Below, in pieces: positions 11,529-20,225 of a stretch of 34,003 nucleotides of DNA (the stretch's first letter is position 1; every line of letters begins with the position of its first letter). A program made the translations under genes and the position numbers. The DNA comes from an uncultured Lachnospiraceae bacterium (GTDB taxonomy: Bacteria > Bacillota > Clostridia > Lachnospirales > Lachnospiraceae): assembly GCA_946629665.1 (NCBI GenBank), contig CAMOYC010000006.1, forward strand, positions 1-34,003, in the 5' to 3' direction. Under the pieces are notes generated by a model that made no database searches, was not told the origin of the DNA, and saw nothing but the letters and a program-made list of their open reading frames with translations.

Positions 11529-11828
11529 TTACAGACCTTCAAATACCTGGATATCTTCGCTGTCCTCTGTCAGTTTCACGATGGCTTTCTTCCTCTTGGC
11601 AGTTCTGCCGAAGATGTAGCCTCTTCTTTTCTTCTTTCCGGGAAGGTTCATGGTGTTGACTTTCTCAACAACGGTTCCCTCGAACATTTTCTCAACAGCC
11701 TCTTTGATCTGAGTCTTTGTTGCATCCGGATGAACATCAAATGTGTACTTCTTTTCGCCCATTAAGGTCATGCTCTTCTCGGTAACGACCGGTCTTAAGA
11801 TGACGTCATAATACTTTAAATCTGCCAT
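11529..11828 (-). CDS. rplW: 50S ribosomal protein L23
   Basis: [41 protein letters not shown]. Confidence 0.98.
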   Translation of the reverse strand: MADLKYYDVILRPVVTEKSMTLMGEKKYTFDVHPDATKTQIKEAVEKMFEGTVVEKVNTMNLPGKKKRRGYIFGRTAKRKKAIVKLTEDSEDIQVFEGL

Positions 11829-12448
11829 TATGCATAAACCTCCTCAATCTTTGCAACTGCTTCCTGTGTGATCACTAAGGTATCATACTTGAGCATATCG
11901 TAGACGTTGATGGTGTTCAGTGCAGCTGTAGCAACCTGAGTTAAGTTGTTCGCTGACTTCACTACGGTATCGTCTTTCTCATTAGTTACGATTAAGGCTT
12001 TCTCAACCTTAAGGTTGTTTAATACAGTCTTAACTGCCTTGGTCTTGATCTCTGTAAGCTTAAGCTCGTCTAAGACAATGAACTTGCCCTCAGCAACCTT
12101 TGCGCTTAAAACAGACTTGATCGCAGCAACTTTCTCTTTCTTGTTAACCTTTACGGAATAATCTCTCGGTGTCGGAGCAAATACAACTCCGCCGCCCTTC
12201 CACTGCGGTGCGCGGATGGAACCCTGACGGGCATGTCCTGTTCCCTTCTGTCTCCAGGGCTTTCTTCCTCCTCCGGAAACCTCGCCGCGTGTCTTAGCTT
12301 TCTGAGTACCCTGACGCTTGTTTGCAAGCTGTGCAACAACTGCCTGGTGTACTAAATGCTCGTTAACAGGCACTGCAAAGATAGAATCGCTTAACTCGAT
12401 TGTACCAACCTGAGCACCTTCCATATTATAAACAGATACTGATGCCAT
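11828..12448 (-). CDS. rplD: 50S ribosomal protein L4
   Basis: [49 protein letters not shown]. Confidence 0.98.
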   Translation of the reverse strand: MASVSVYNMEGAQVGTIELSDSIFAVPVNEHLVHQAVVAQLANKRQGTQKAKTRGEVSGGGRKPWRQKGTGHARQGSIRAPQWKGGGVVFAPTPRDYSVKVNKKEKVAAIKSVLSAKVAEGKFIVLDELKLTEIKTKAVKTVLNNLKVEKALIVTNEKDDTVVKSANNLTQVATAALNTINVYDMLKYDTLVITQEAVAKIEEVYA

Positions 12449-12474
12449 TTATAAGTCCTCCTTCCTTACAAGCC

Positions 12475-13104
12475 TTACGCTTTTGCTGCAGATTTCAGTG
12501 TCACTAAGGACTTCTTCGGTCCGGGTACGGAACCCTTCACCAGAATGACATTGTTCTCTGCATCTATTCTAACTACCTCAAGATTCTGAACAGTAACCTG
12601 TACATGACCCATATGTCCGGCCATCTTCTTACCCTTCATAACCTTTGCAGGGTCGGAAGCCATACCGTTGGATCCGGCATGACGATGGTACTTGGAACCA
12701 TGTGTCTTGGGACCGGTGTGCTGACCATGTCTCTTGATGGCACCCTGATAACCTTTACCTTTGGAGATAGCAGTTGCATCCACCTTGTCACCTGCTTCAA
12801 ACATGGAAACGGTGATCTCCTGGCCGAGCTCGTAGCTCTCAGCATCATCAAGTTTCAGTTCTTTTACATATCTCTTTACGGATGTTCCTGCTTTTTCGAA
12901 CTGTCCTTTCATCGGTTTGTTGGCAAGTTTTTCTCTCTTGTCCATGAAACCAACCTGTACAGCGCTGTATCCGTCGTTCGCTACGGTTTTAACCTGTGTT
13001 ACAACACAAGGGCCAGCCTGTAATACGGTAACCGGAATTAATTCTCCGTCTTCTGCGAAGATCTGAGTCATACCGATTTTAGTTGCTAAAATAGCTTTCT
13101 TCAT
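12475..13104 (-). CDS. rplC: 50S ribosomal protein L3
   Basis: [40 protein letters not shown]. Confidence 0.98.
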   Translation of the reverse strand: MKKAILATKIGMTQIFAEDGELIPVTVLQAGPCVVTQVKTVANDGYSAVQVGFMDKREKLANKPMKGQFEKAGTSVKRYVKELKLDDAESYELGQEITVSMFEAGDKVDATAISKGKGYQGAIKRHGQHTGPKTHGSKYHRHAGSNGMASDPAKVMKGKKMAGHMGHVQVTVQNLEVVRIDAENNVILVKGSVPGPKKSLVTLKSAAKA

Positions 13105-13230
13105 TTTTTCTTCCTCCTGGTTTTCTACAGCGGATCACGCCGATCGCTGACTTCGGTGTGATCATTCTAGTCTACAGCGGATTACATAACAAGTTGTCAT
13201 ATAATCATGAAGCCATAGGACATCTCGCTA

Positions 13231-13542
13231 TTATTTCTGCTTGATCTCAATGAATACACCTGCGGGCATCTCAAGTCTTGATAACGCATCAACCGTCTTG
13301 GACGTAGGGGTAAGGATATCAATTAATCTCTTGTGGGTTCTCTGCTCGAACTGCTCTCTGGAATCCTTATACTTATGTACCGCTCTTAAGATCGTAACTA
13401 CTTCCTTCTTAGTCGGCATCGGTACAGGACCGCTGACCTTAGCACCTGTCTTCTTGACAGTGTCGATAATGCTCTTTGCAGATGCATCGATTAATTTGTG
13501 ATCGTACGCCTTCAACGTGATTCTGATAATTTGACTTGCCAT
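13231..13542 (-). CDS. rpsJ: 30S ribosomal protein S10
   Basis: [46 protein letters not shown]; upstream 29 codons of the ORF call are leader. Confidence 0.97.
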   Translation of the reverse strand: MASQIIRITLKAYDHKLIDASAKSIIDTVKKTGAKVSGPVPMPTKKEVVTILRAVHKYKDSREQFEQRTHKRLIDILTPTSKTVDALSRLEMPAGVFIEIKQK

Positions 13543-13772
13543 AAAAAAAGTCGCCTCCTTTTCGCACTTTGTTAGTACGACAAGCGGTGACTGTACACTC
13601 TTCCGTGTGTATCCTGTTTTCAGACACAATCCACAGAAGTTCTACTCGCTATGGTAGTTATTAATAGTACAGTGACTTGTCGCCAGTTTCATAACTTGAC
13701 ATTCGCTCCACGGAAAACCTGCATCTGATGTGCAGCAACCTCACGCTTCACAGCTATCAATGTCACACAGCA
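13543..13772 (-). ncRNA. Candidate structured mRNA leader of the S10 operon
   Basis: About 230-nt untranslated region with a long-range helix: GCGACAAG/CTTGTCGT (13676-13683 with 13577-13584) plus ACTGTAC/GTACAGT (13667-13673 with 13590-13596). Local hairpin ACACACGGAAGAGTGT inside. Confidence 0.6.
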
Positions 13773-13778
13773 TTTATT

Positions 13779-13806
13779 ATTATACACGAATCAAAAAATA
13801 AAGCAA
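13779..13806 (-). promoter_or_regulatory. Sigma-A-like promoter of the S10 operon
   Basis: Minus strand TTGCTT (13801-13806), 16-nt spacer, TATAAT (13779-13784); A/T tracts just upstream of the -35. Confidence 0.7.
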
Positions 13807-13877
13807 GAGTTTTTTTGAAACTATTCAGAGCCATGCGGTTTTTTTTACAATATGACGATAGAAGCTCACTTATATCG

Positions 13878-14393
13878 TCATCTATTGGGAGAAAATGTCT
13901 CCCGGAAGACCGGATCCAGCCTCTTTAAGAGCAGGCCGCTGAGGATTCCGATAAGCACTCCGGCTCCGAGGCCGGCCAGGATGAGGACCGGCAGGTAGTA
14001 GATCAGGGCCTTTGTCTCCAGCACAAACATGGCTACCAGAATCTGACCCACATTATGGAATACACCTCCGGCCACACTGACTCCCACCGGGGAAAAACGA
14101 CCGGTTTTTTTGAGCAGGGCCATGACCAGCATGGACAGGGCAGCGCCGGCTGCGCTGTAGACGATGGCGAACCCGTTTCCGAACAGGAGGCCGGAAAGCA
14201 GGATCCTCATGGCACTGATCCCGATCGCGGCGGGCAGACCGGCCGTGTACAGGACCAGCATGGTGATGATGTTGGCCAGGCCAAGCTTGGCTCCCGGGAC
14301 GCCCAGGTTAATGGGGATCAGCATCTCCACATATCCGGCCACCAGGGCCAGGGCAAGAAACATGCCGTAAAAAGCTGTTTTCTTAGCAGACAT
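13878..14393 (-). CDS. Gx transporter family / heptaprenyl diphosphate synthase component I-like membrane protein
   Basis: Multi-TM protein with PGAKLGLANIITMLVLYTAG motif typical of COG4769-type proteins. Confidence 0.8.
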   Translation of the reverse strand: MSAKKTAFYGMFLALALVAGYVEMLIPINLGVPGAKLGLANIITMLVLYTAGLPAAIGISAMRILLSGLLFGNGFAIVYSAAGAALSMLVMALLKKTGRFSPVGVSVAGGVFHNVGQILVAMFVLETKALIYYLPVLILAGLGAGVLIGILSGLLLKRLDPVFRETFSPNR

Positions 14394-14420
14394 AAGAGAT
14401 TTCCTCCTAGTTTAATCATC

Positions 14421-15263
14421 TTAATAAATATAGTAGATCATACCAAATAAAAGGGCTGCTTTCAACAGCAGCATGGGCAGCCTGAATTTCTTCGGGATAC
14501 TGTCGCCGGCGTTCTGCCTGGGACATACTCCGGCGCATTTGCCACAGGAAAAGCACTGGCCGCTTTTCAGGTTATCTCCTTCCCGGGTCGATGGCAGCTC
14601 CAGGTTCGCCGGGCAGATCCTCTGACAGGCACTGCATCCCGAAATACACTGGTCCCTGTCCCTTTTAAATATCGAAAAGGGAAGGATCGGCATCAGAGAA
14701 AAAACTGCTCCCATGGGACAAAGAAAACGGCAGAAAAATCTGGGTTCCAGAGCCATGCCTATTATTATAAGAAGAAAATGGCCCAAAGCGATGGAACTTT
14801 TCGGCCTTGTCCGGGCATAGAGCTGGGAGAAAGCCGTGAACGGGCTGTTTAAAGATACCTGATTGTTATAGCCGGCTATCACAGCCGCCAGGATCCCCAA
14901 AGCCAGCAGATATTTCAGGCAGAGCAACTTGTCTCCCCATTTCCCGAAAACCCGAAAGGGCTTCTTTTTCATTTTCTTCCTGATCCAGGAGGATACAGAA
15001 TAAATGAAATCTCCTAAACTGCCGAATGCGCAGGCGTATCCACAGAAAAACCGCCCGAAGACTATGGTAAAGAGCAACAGGATGATCAGGGTCAGGGTAA
15101 AGGAATTCAGTTCGATCGCCGCAAGATCTTTCACTTCCTCCACGATCATCTTGATCCCGCCCCAGGCGGTAGAGAAAAGTGCCGGCCAGGCAAAGAAGAA
15201 AATGACCCGTATCCCGGTCTCGCATATCATATTCGCAGTAATCTTGTTCTTTTTCTTTGCCAT
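14421..15263 (-). CDS. NapH-type membrane 4Fe-4S ferredoxin protein
   Basis: Membrane CGYACAFG and CRFLCPMG motifs; two 4Fe-4S motifs CISGCSACQRICP and CFSCGKCAGVCP. Confidence 0.9.
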   Translation of the reverse strand: MAKKKNKITANMICETGIRVIFFFAWPALFSTAWGGIKMIVEEVKDLAAIELNSFTLTLIILLLFTIVFGRFFCGYACAFGSLGDFIYSVSSWIRKKMKKKPFRVFGKWGDKLLCLKYLLALGILAAVIAGYNNQVSLNSPFTAFSQLYARTRPKSSIALGHFLLIIIGMALEPRFFCRFLCPMGAVFSLMPILPFSIFKRDRDQCISGCSACQRICPANLELPSTREGDNLKSGQCFSCGKCAGVCPRQNAGDSIPKKFRLPMLLLKAALLFGMIYYIY

Positions 15264-16493
15264 CTATTTCTCCGCTTCTTTCAGGGCCGCACCTACCGCT
15301 TCCAGGATCCCCCCGGAAGAAAAGGTGGCACCACTGACCGTATCGATCTCCACGCTCTGTTTCTCCAGGATCTCATCAATGATCTCACTGGCTGTCTTCA
15401 GGTAGGCCGGATCCTCGCCTTCCGCCTCCGTGATCTCTATGTTGGTGATCTGGCTGTCTTCCACCGTGACTTCCGTCACAATCTGTCCGCCGAATCCCTG
15501 CCCGCTACCGGTGTAGGTACCGTCCTTCCATGTGGCCGGATCTGTAGTCTTTACAGGTTTCTTCCTGCTTTTCTTTTTCTTCTTTTTCTTCTTGCCGGTA
15601 TCGGTTTTCTTTTTCTTCTTATCCGTTTTTTTCGAGGCCTTTTTGGCTTTAGCCAGAGCATTCCGGACTGCCTTGATGACTCCGTTGGAAGAGTAGGTTG
15701 CTCCGCTGACTGCACTGAGATTGGTGGTCTGTTTGGCAACGATCCTCTTCAGCAGGGCTTTCGCCTTGTTCAGGTAAGAGCTGGTCTCGCCGGAGGCCGA
15801 CAGGATCTTCACAGATTTGATCTTACCCTTTTTGATCGTTACCTCCACCTTGATCTTGCCGCCAAAACCCCGGGCAGAACCGGTGTAGGTCCCATCCTTA
15901 TATTCTCCGGATTCGTCGACCTTCCCCACATCCTTCGGGCCGTTACCGGAAGGGACTCCGTTGCTGACAGGAGCAGCAGTTGACTCTGTCCCGTACAGGG
16001 CATTCTTTACGGCAGCGATGATCCCCCGGGAAGAATAGGTCGCTCCGCTCACCGTATCCACATCCGCACTCTGGGATGACAGGATTGAATCGATCACACC
16101 CTTTGCCCTGGAAAAGAAGGGCTCAGTCTCGCCGGGAGCGCTCACAATATCGATGGCTGTGATCGCTTTATCTTTCACTGTCACTCTAACGGTGATCCTG
16201 CCTCCAAACCCATTGGCAGAACCTTCATATTCCCCGTCTTCCAAATCAATGACACCCTTGGCCTCTGACTCGGCTTCTTTTTTTGCTGTCCGGGAGGCTT
16301 TTTTCTTTTCCGCTTCCATGGCAGCCGTTTTTTCCGCAAGGACCTCCTCCACCCGGGTCACATCATCGGCCTTTCCTGTGTATTCCCTGGCCACAGGTTT
16401 CTGATAATCCGACATAGCCATGGAAAGTAAAAGAATAACTGCGATCGCAGGTATAAACATTCCTATTGTTTTTGCAATGTTTGTCAGTTTCAT
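15264..16493 (-). CDS. Membrane-anchored FMN-binding protein with three tandem FMN_bind domains
   Basis: N-terminal TM, then three DG.Y.G...GFGG...(V)SGAT[YF]SS modules with DTVSGAT, SAVSGAT and DTVSGAT; Lys-rich linker between modules 2 and 3. Confidence 0.92.
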   Translation of the reverse strand: MKLTNIAKTIGMFIPAIAVILLLSMAMSDYQKPVAREYTGKADDVTRVEEVLAEKTAAMEAEKKKASRTAKKEAESEAKGVIDLEDGEYEGSANGFGGRITVRVTVKDKAITAIDIVSAPGETEPFFSRAKGVIDSILSSQSADVDTVSGATYSSRGIIAAVKNALYGTESTAAPVSNGVPSGNGPKDVGKVDESGEYKDGTYTGSARGFGGKIKVEVTIKKGKIKSVKILSASGETSSYLNKAKALLKRIVAKQTTNLSAVSGATYSSNGVIKAVRNALAKAKKASKKTDKKKKKTDTGKKKKKKKKSRKKPVKTTDPATWKDGTYTGSGQGFGGQIVTEVTVEDSQITNIEITEAEGEDPAYLKTASEIIDEILEKQSVEIDTVSGATFSSGGILEAVGAALKEAEK

Positions 16494-16518
16494 CCTTATG
16501 AATCCTTTTCTTTAATCT

Positions 16519-17613
16519 CTATCTTTCCAAAAGTTCCCAGTCATGATCAGAAGTAAAGGAATCTGCCAGTCCCTGACTTACCAGGATCCTCCCATCTTCC
16601 AGGCAAAGGATCATGTCAAAGACTTCCTCATGTTCCCGCCAGAACACGATCGCTTTTTCCGGCCCCATGGTAAAGAGAGCAGTTGACAGTCCGTCAGCCA
16701 GGGTTCCGCTCTCGCTGACAACTGTCACAGAGTTCAGACCCGTCTCAGCCGGGTAGCCGGTAAAGGGATCGATAATGTGATGATATCTCTTTCCATCTTT
16801 TTCGAAATACCTTTGATAGTTGCCGGAAGTGATGACCGCCGCGGTCTCCACTTCCAGGGTCCCGAGATATCCACCCTCATCCATGGGGTCTTCGATCCCG
16901 ATCTTCCATAAGCTGCCATCGGGCTTTCTGCCTATGGTCTGCACATTTCCGCCCAGGCTTACCACTGCCTGGGAGACTCCCTGTTCCTGAAAGACCTGCA
17001 TGATCCGGTCGGAAGTATAGCCCTTGGCGATTCCGCCAAGATCTATTTTCATCCCCTTCTTTTCCAGGGTCACAGCAGTTAGATCCTTTTCCCGGTCAAG
17101 TTTCACCTTGGAGGAATCCACCAGCTTCAGCAGGCGGTTGATCTTTTTCTTCCCGGGTACCTGGTAATGATCATCCGGAAATCCCCATGCTTCCACAAGA
17201 GGATATACAGTAATGTCAAAGGTACCCGCAGTCATCTCATTCACATCCAGGGCAGATTGGATCATCTGTGCGGTATCCTCGGATACGCTTCCCTTTCCTT
17301 CTGTATTTATCTGAAAGATCTCACTGTTCTCGTCGGTGGCGGATACCAGCTTTTCGATCCGGCTGATCTCATCGGAAGCCGCATTCAAAGCTTTATGATC
17401 TTCATCGCCGTAAGCTGTTAACGTCATGTAAGTATCCATCGCAAACACGTCGATAGTCTGGGCTTCTGTTTTCAGGTCCTGTCCTCCGGTAGATAATTCC
17501 GGGGAAGAGCCGGCACAGCCGGTAAGCACCAGGGACAGACTCATTACAATCCCCAGGCTGTACAAAATGATATCCCTGTATCTTCTGATCTTATTCATGA
17601 TTCTATTATTCAT
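16519..17613 (-). CDS. apbE: FAD:protein FMN transferase (ApbE), lipoprotein
   Basis: LTGC lipobox; DLGGIAKGY, SLGGN, TSGNYQRYF and HIIDPFTGYP motifs. Confidence 0.95.
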   Translation of the reverse strand: MNNRIMNKIRRYRDIILYSLGIVMSLSLVLTGCAGSSPELSTGGQDLKTEAQTIDVFAMDTYMTLTAYGDEDHKALNAASDEISRIEKLVSATDENSEIFQINTEGKGSVSEDTAQMIQSALDVNEMTAGTFDITVYPLVEAWGFPDDHYQVPGKKKINRLLKLVDSSKVKLDREKDLTAVTLEKKGMKIDLGGIAKGYTSDRIMQVFQEQGVSQAVVSLGGNVQTIGRKPDGSLWKIGIEDPMDEGGYLGTLEVETAAVITSGNYQRYFEKDGKRYHHIIDPFTGYPAETGLNSVTVVSESGTLADGLSTALFTMGPEKAIVFWREHEEVFDMILCLEDGRILVSQGLADSFTSDHDWELLER

Positions 17614-17734
17614 GATTCCATTCCACTCCCCTTGATTGCTGAACTTTGATCACTCCTAGAATAATTGATGCCGGCAATTTTATCAACCAGTCAGCCAACA
17701 ATAAAGGCATATACTATATTGATTAGATTCAAAT

Positions 17735-17749
17735 AACTATAGTTAGTTA
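17735..17749. promoter_or_regulatory. Operator-like site 1 (AACTATAGTTAGTTA)
   Basis: Contains perfect palindrome AACTATAGTT; 14/15 identical to the site at 17974-17988. Confidence 0.5.
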
Positions 17750-17973
17750 TAACTTAGAATATCTGATTTTTGGGAAACCGTCAAGAGAGGGCAGGATTTT
17801 CAGTCCTTAAAAGAGTTTTTTTATCAACACATTCATTTATCGACTATATCATATCGATTATTCCCGATATTGATCAGACTCTCTCAAGTAAAAAAAGGTA
17901 CAGGAAAATCTCCCTCCTTTTTGATATGGACACGTTTCGATTCCATGATGTATATTAGCTATTAGTAGCAACT

Positions 17974-17988
17974 AACTATAATTAGTTA
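17974..17988. promoter_or_regulatory. Operator-like site 2 (AACTATAATTAGTTA) overlapping a TATAAT -10
   Basis: Same motif as site 1; TATAAT at 17977-17982 lies about 64 nt upstream of the 18046 start codon. Confidence 0.5.
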
Positions 17989-18045
17989 ATACTTGCAACC
18001 ATCAACCCATGCCACAATCATTTCCACATTAGTAAGGAGGAAACA

Positions 18046-19184
18046 ATGAAAAAAATGCATTCTATCCTGACTGTCATTTTATCCTTTGCTCTTGCATTGG
18101 GGCTTTGTCCCGTTCATTCGTTTGCAGAGGGTGCCGCAGTCAAAAGCTGGAAGGATCTCTATTCCGAGCTTGGCGTAACCGCCTCTGCAGAGGAGGGCTA
18201 TTATGACGCCGTTACCAGCGCAACTTCTTTTTCCAGCCGTCATGCAGGTGACATCCCGGATGTAGTACATCGTGTAACGGATGCGGATGGCAAGACGACT
18301 GTACTTGACGGGGTTGTTCTTCCGGGGCTCAGGTAAATGTTACACCGGCCCTCGGTTCCACGGATTACACGGACAGCAGTTCCTACGGCACTGACGGACT
18401 TGTAATCTATCCGGATGATACCGTAGAGGGTTATGTCTGGAATAACTACCTGAAAGCCATGTACGCTGTCACCGTCTCTGACGGGACCACAACGGTCGGC
18501 GCGCTTCCATGGATTGATTTCTATGGAGAACAGTCCACTTCCGGATTCCATTATAACAAGATCCAGGTTGCTTTAAACAGCGGCACTTCCGTTGGCAAGA
18601 ACAAGGCAACCGTCCACCGCTATGATGCTTTCTACGAGAATGGCTCTGTAAAACCCAGAGATTATACCGTAACTGTATATGCGGATGGATTTGCACCGCT
18701 TACCGCTACAGTAACTGTTCCTACCCTTTCCGGAAAGCTGGATAAGGATATCACGGGTGCGGATACTTATGTTGCAAACAAGGACAATTATACCGAAGCA
18801 AGTTACGCTGCTTTTGAGGAGGCTTTGACGAAAGCGAAGGAAGTTGCCGCAAAAAGCAATGCAACCGATGAAGAGATCACGGAAGCAAGAAAGGCACTCT
18901 CCGATGCAGAAAAAGCTCTGGTCACCAAGGTTACTCTTAAGGCAAAAGCGAAAAAAGTAAAAGCCGGAAAGAGTCTGAAACTGACTGCCACTGTAAAGAC
19001 CAGCAAGGCAAAACCCGTTAACAAGACATTGAAGTGGACATCATCCAACACAAAATATGCTACCGTAAACAATAAGGGTCTTGTGAAGGCAAAGGAAGCC
19101 GGCAAGGGCAAGACCGTGAAGATCATGGTACAGTCAACAGACGGAACGAACAAGAAGAAATCCGTAAAGATCAAGATCAACTAA
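18046..19184 (+). pseudogene. Secreted protein with N-terminal DAVTSAT domain, FIVAR-like helical repeat and Big_2-like domain; reading frame broken at about 18324-18327
   Basis: RBS aaggagg before ATG; signal peptide MKKMHSILTVILSFALALGLCPVHSFAEG; frame 1 stops at 18336 but the next frame continues as AQVNVTPALGSTDYTDSSSYGTDG...; one extra G in GGGG restores VVLPGAQVNVT. C-terminus LKWTSSNTKYATVNNKGLVKAKEAGKG is Big_2-like. Confidence 0.8.
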
Positions 19185-19239
19185 GGAACTGTCCGGATGT
19201 CAACTGACACCCCGGCTATGGACGAATCCTAAGAAAAAA

Positions 19240-19290
19240 GACACCGCTTCATTTTTCATTCAGGGAGGAAGAAAAATGATCGCGGTGTCT
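19240..19290. terminator. Bidirectional terminator between convergent genes, nested two-part stem
   Basis: AGACACCGC...GCGGTGTCT outer stem, CATTTTTC...GAAAAATG inner stem; A-tract on the left and CTTTTT on the right. Confidence 0.75.
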
Positions 19291-19344
19291 CTTTTTATGC
19301 TTATGAGACTCAGCAAGGAGTCTTGTATTGTCTTTTTGCTCCTG

Positions 19345-20205
19345 TCATACCGTCCATCTGCCAGATGCGCCGCAGGGCAGTACCAGGCCGTTTGTGCTGA
19401 CCGGAAGGCCGATCTCCTGGGATTCCACCCGGCCTCCGTGTTTCTTCTCGATCAGAGATCCCAGCATATAGGAAAGCACAGCGGGCTGGAGTCCGGTGGT
19501 ATAGGAATTGATCAGGAAAAACAGGGGATCTTTGGAGAGCAGTTTCTCGCAAAGCCGGATCAGAGGAAAGATTTTTTCCTCAATCTTCCAGATCTCCCCT
19601 TTCGGCCCTCTTCCGTAGGAGGGAGGATCCATGATGATCCCGTCATAGTGGTTGCCCCGGCGGATCTCCCGCTCGACGAACTTCACACAGTCATCCACCA
19701 GCCAGCGGATCGGTGCATCCCCGAGGCCGGAAGCCACTGCATTTTCTTTGGCCCAGGTCACCATACCCTTGGAGGCATCCACATGGACCACAGAAGCGCC
19801 TGCCGCTGCCGCTGCTAAAGTAGCCCCTCCGGTGTAGGCAAAGAGGTTCAGGACCTTGATGGGCCTGCCAGCCCGGCGGATCTTCTCGGAAAACCAGTCC
19901 CAGTTGACCGCCTGCTCCGGGAAGAGCCCGGTATGTTTAAAATGAAAGGGTTTTAAATGGAAGGTCAGATTCCGGTAATGGATGTCCCACTGCTCCGGCA
20001 GATCAAAGAACTCCCACTCTCCGCCCCCGCGGCTGCTGCGATGATAATGGGCGTTCAGCTTTCTCCAGCGCCGGTCCTGCCGTTTGGTATCCCAGATCAC
20101 CTGAGGGTCCGGCCGCAGCAGGATGTATTTCCCCCAACGCTCCAGTTTCTCTCCCTTGCTGCAGTCTATCACTTCATATTCTTTCCATTGATCGGCAATC
20201 CACAT
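19345..20205 (-). CDS. Class I SAM-dependent methyltransferase, RlmI-like (COG1092 type)
   Basis: VLNLFAYTGGATLAAAAAGASVVHVDASKGMVTWAKENA and IMDPPSYGRGPKGEIWKIEE motifs. Confidence 0.88.
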   Translation of the reverse strand: MWIADQWKEYEVIDCSKGEKLERWGKYILLRPDPQVIWDTKRQDRRWRKLNAHYHRSSRGGGEWEFFDLPEQWDIHYRNLTFHLKPFHFKHTGLFPEQAVNWDWFSEKIRRAGRPIKVLNLFAYTGGATLAAAAAGASVVHVDASKGMVTWAKENAVASGLGDAPIRWLVDDCVKFVEREIRRGNHYDGIIMDPPSYGRGPKGEIWKIEEKIFPLIRLCEKLLSKDPLFFLINSYTTGLQPAVLSYMLGSLIEKKHGGRVESQEIGLPVSTNGLVLPCGASGRWTV

Positions 20206-20225
20206 AAGTCTTTTCTCCCCTTTCT

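Noticed and set aside
13850-13881. ATGACGATA/TATCGTCAT hairpin as terminator of the flavin operon
   Set aside because: Perfect 9-bp stem, but it overlaps the stop region and is followed on the minus strand by A-rich, not T-rich, sequence.
15551-15739. Lys/Arg-rich 62-aa ORF (PARRKRRKRKAGRNL)
   Set aside because: Alternative frame of the Lys-rich linker of the FMN-binding protein.
17770-17958. 62-aa plus-strand ORF between apbE and the secreted gene
   Set aside because: Starts at TTG without a clear RBS, AT-rich, no family resemblance; could not be supported as a gene or as a remnant.
17614-18045. FMN riboswitch upstream of apbE
   Set aside because: A GGGCAGG string is present near 17796, but the conserved RFN helices and GACCGGCGG core are not seen.
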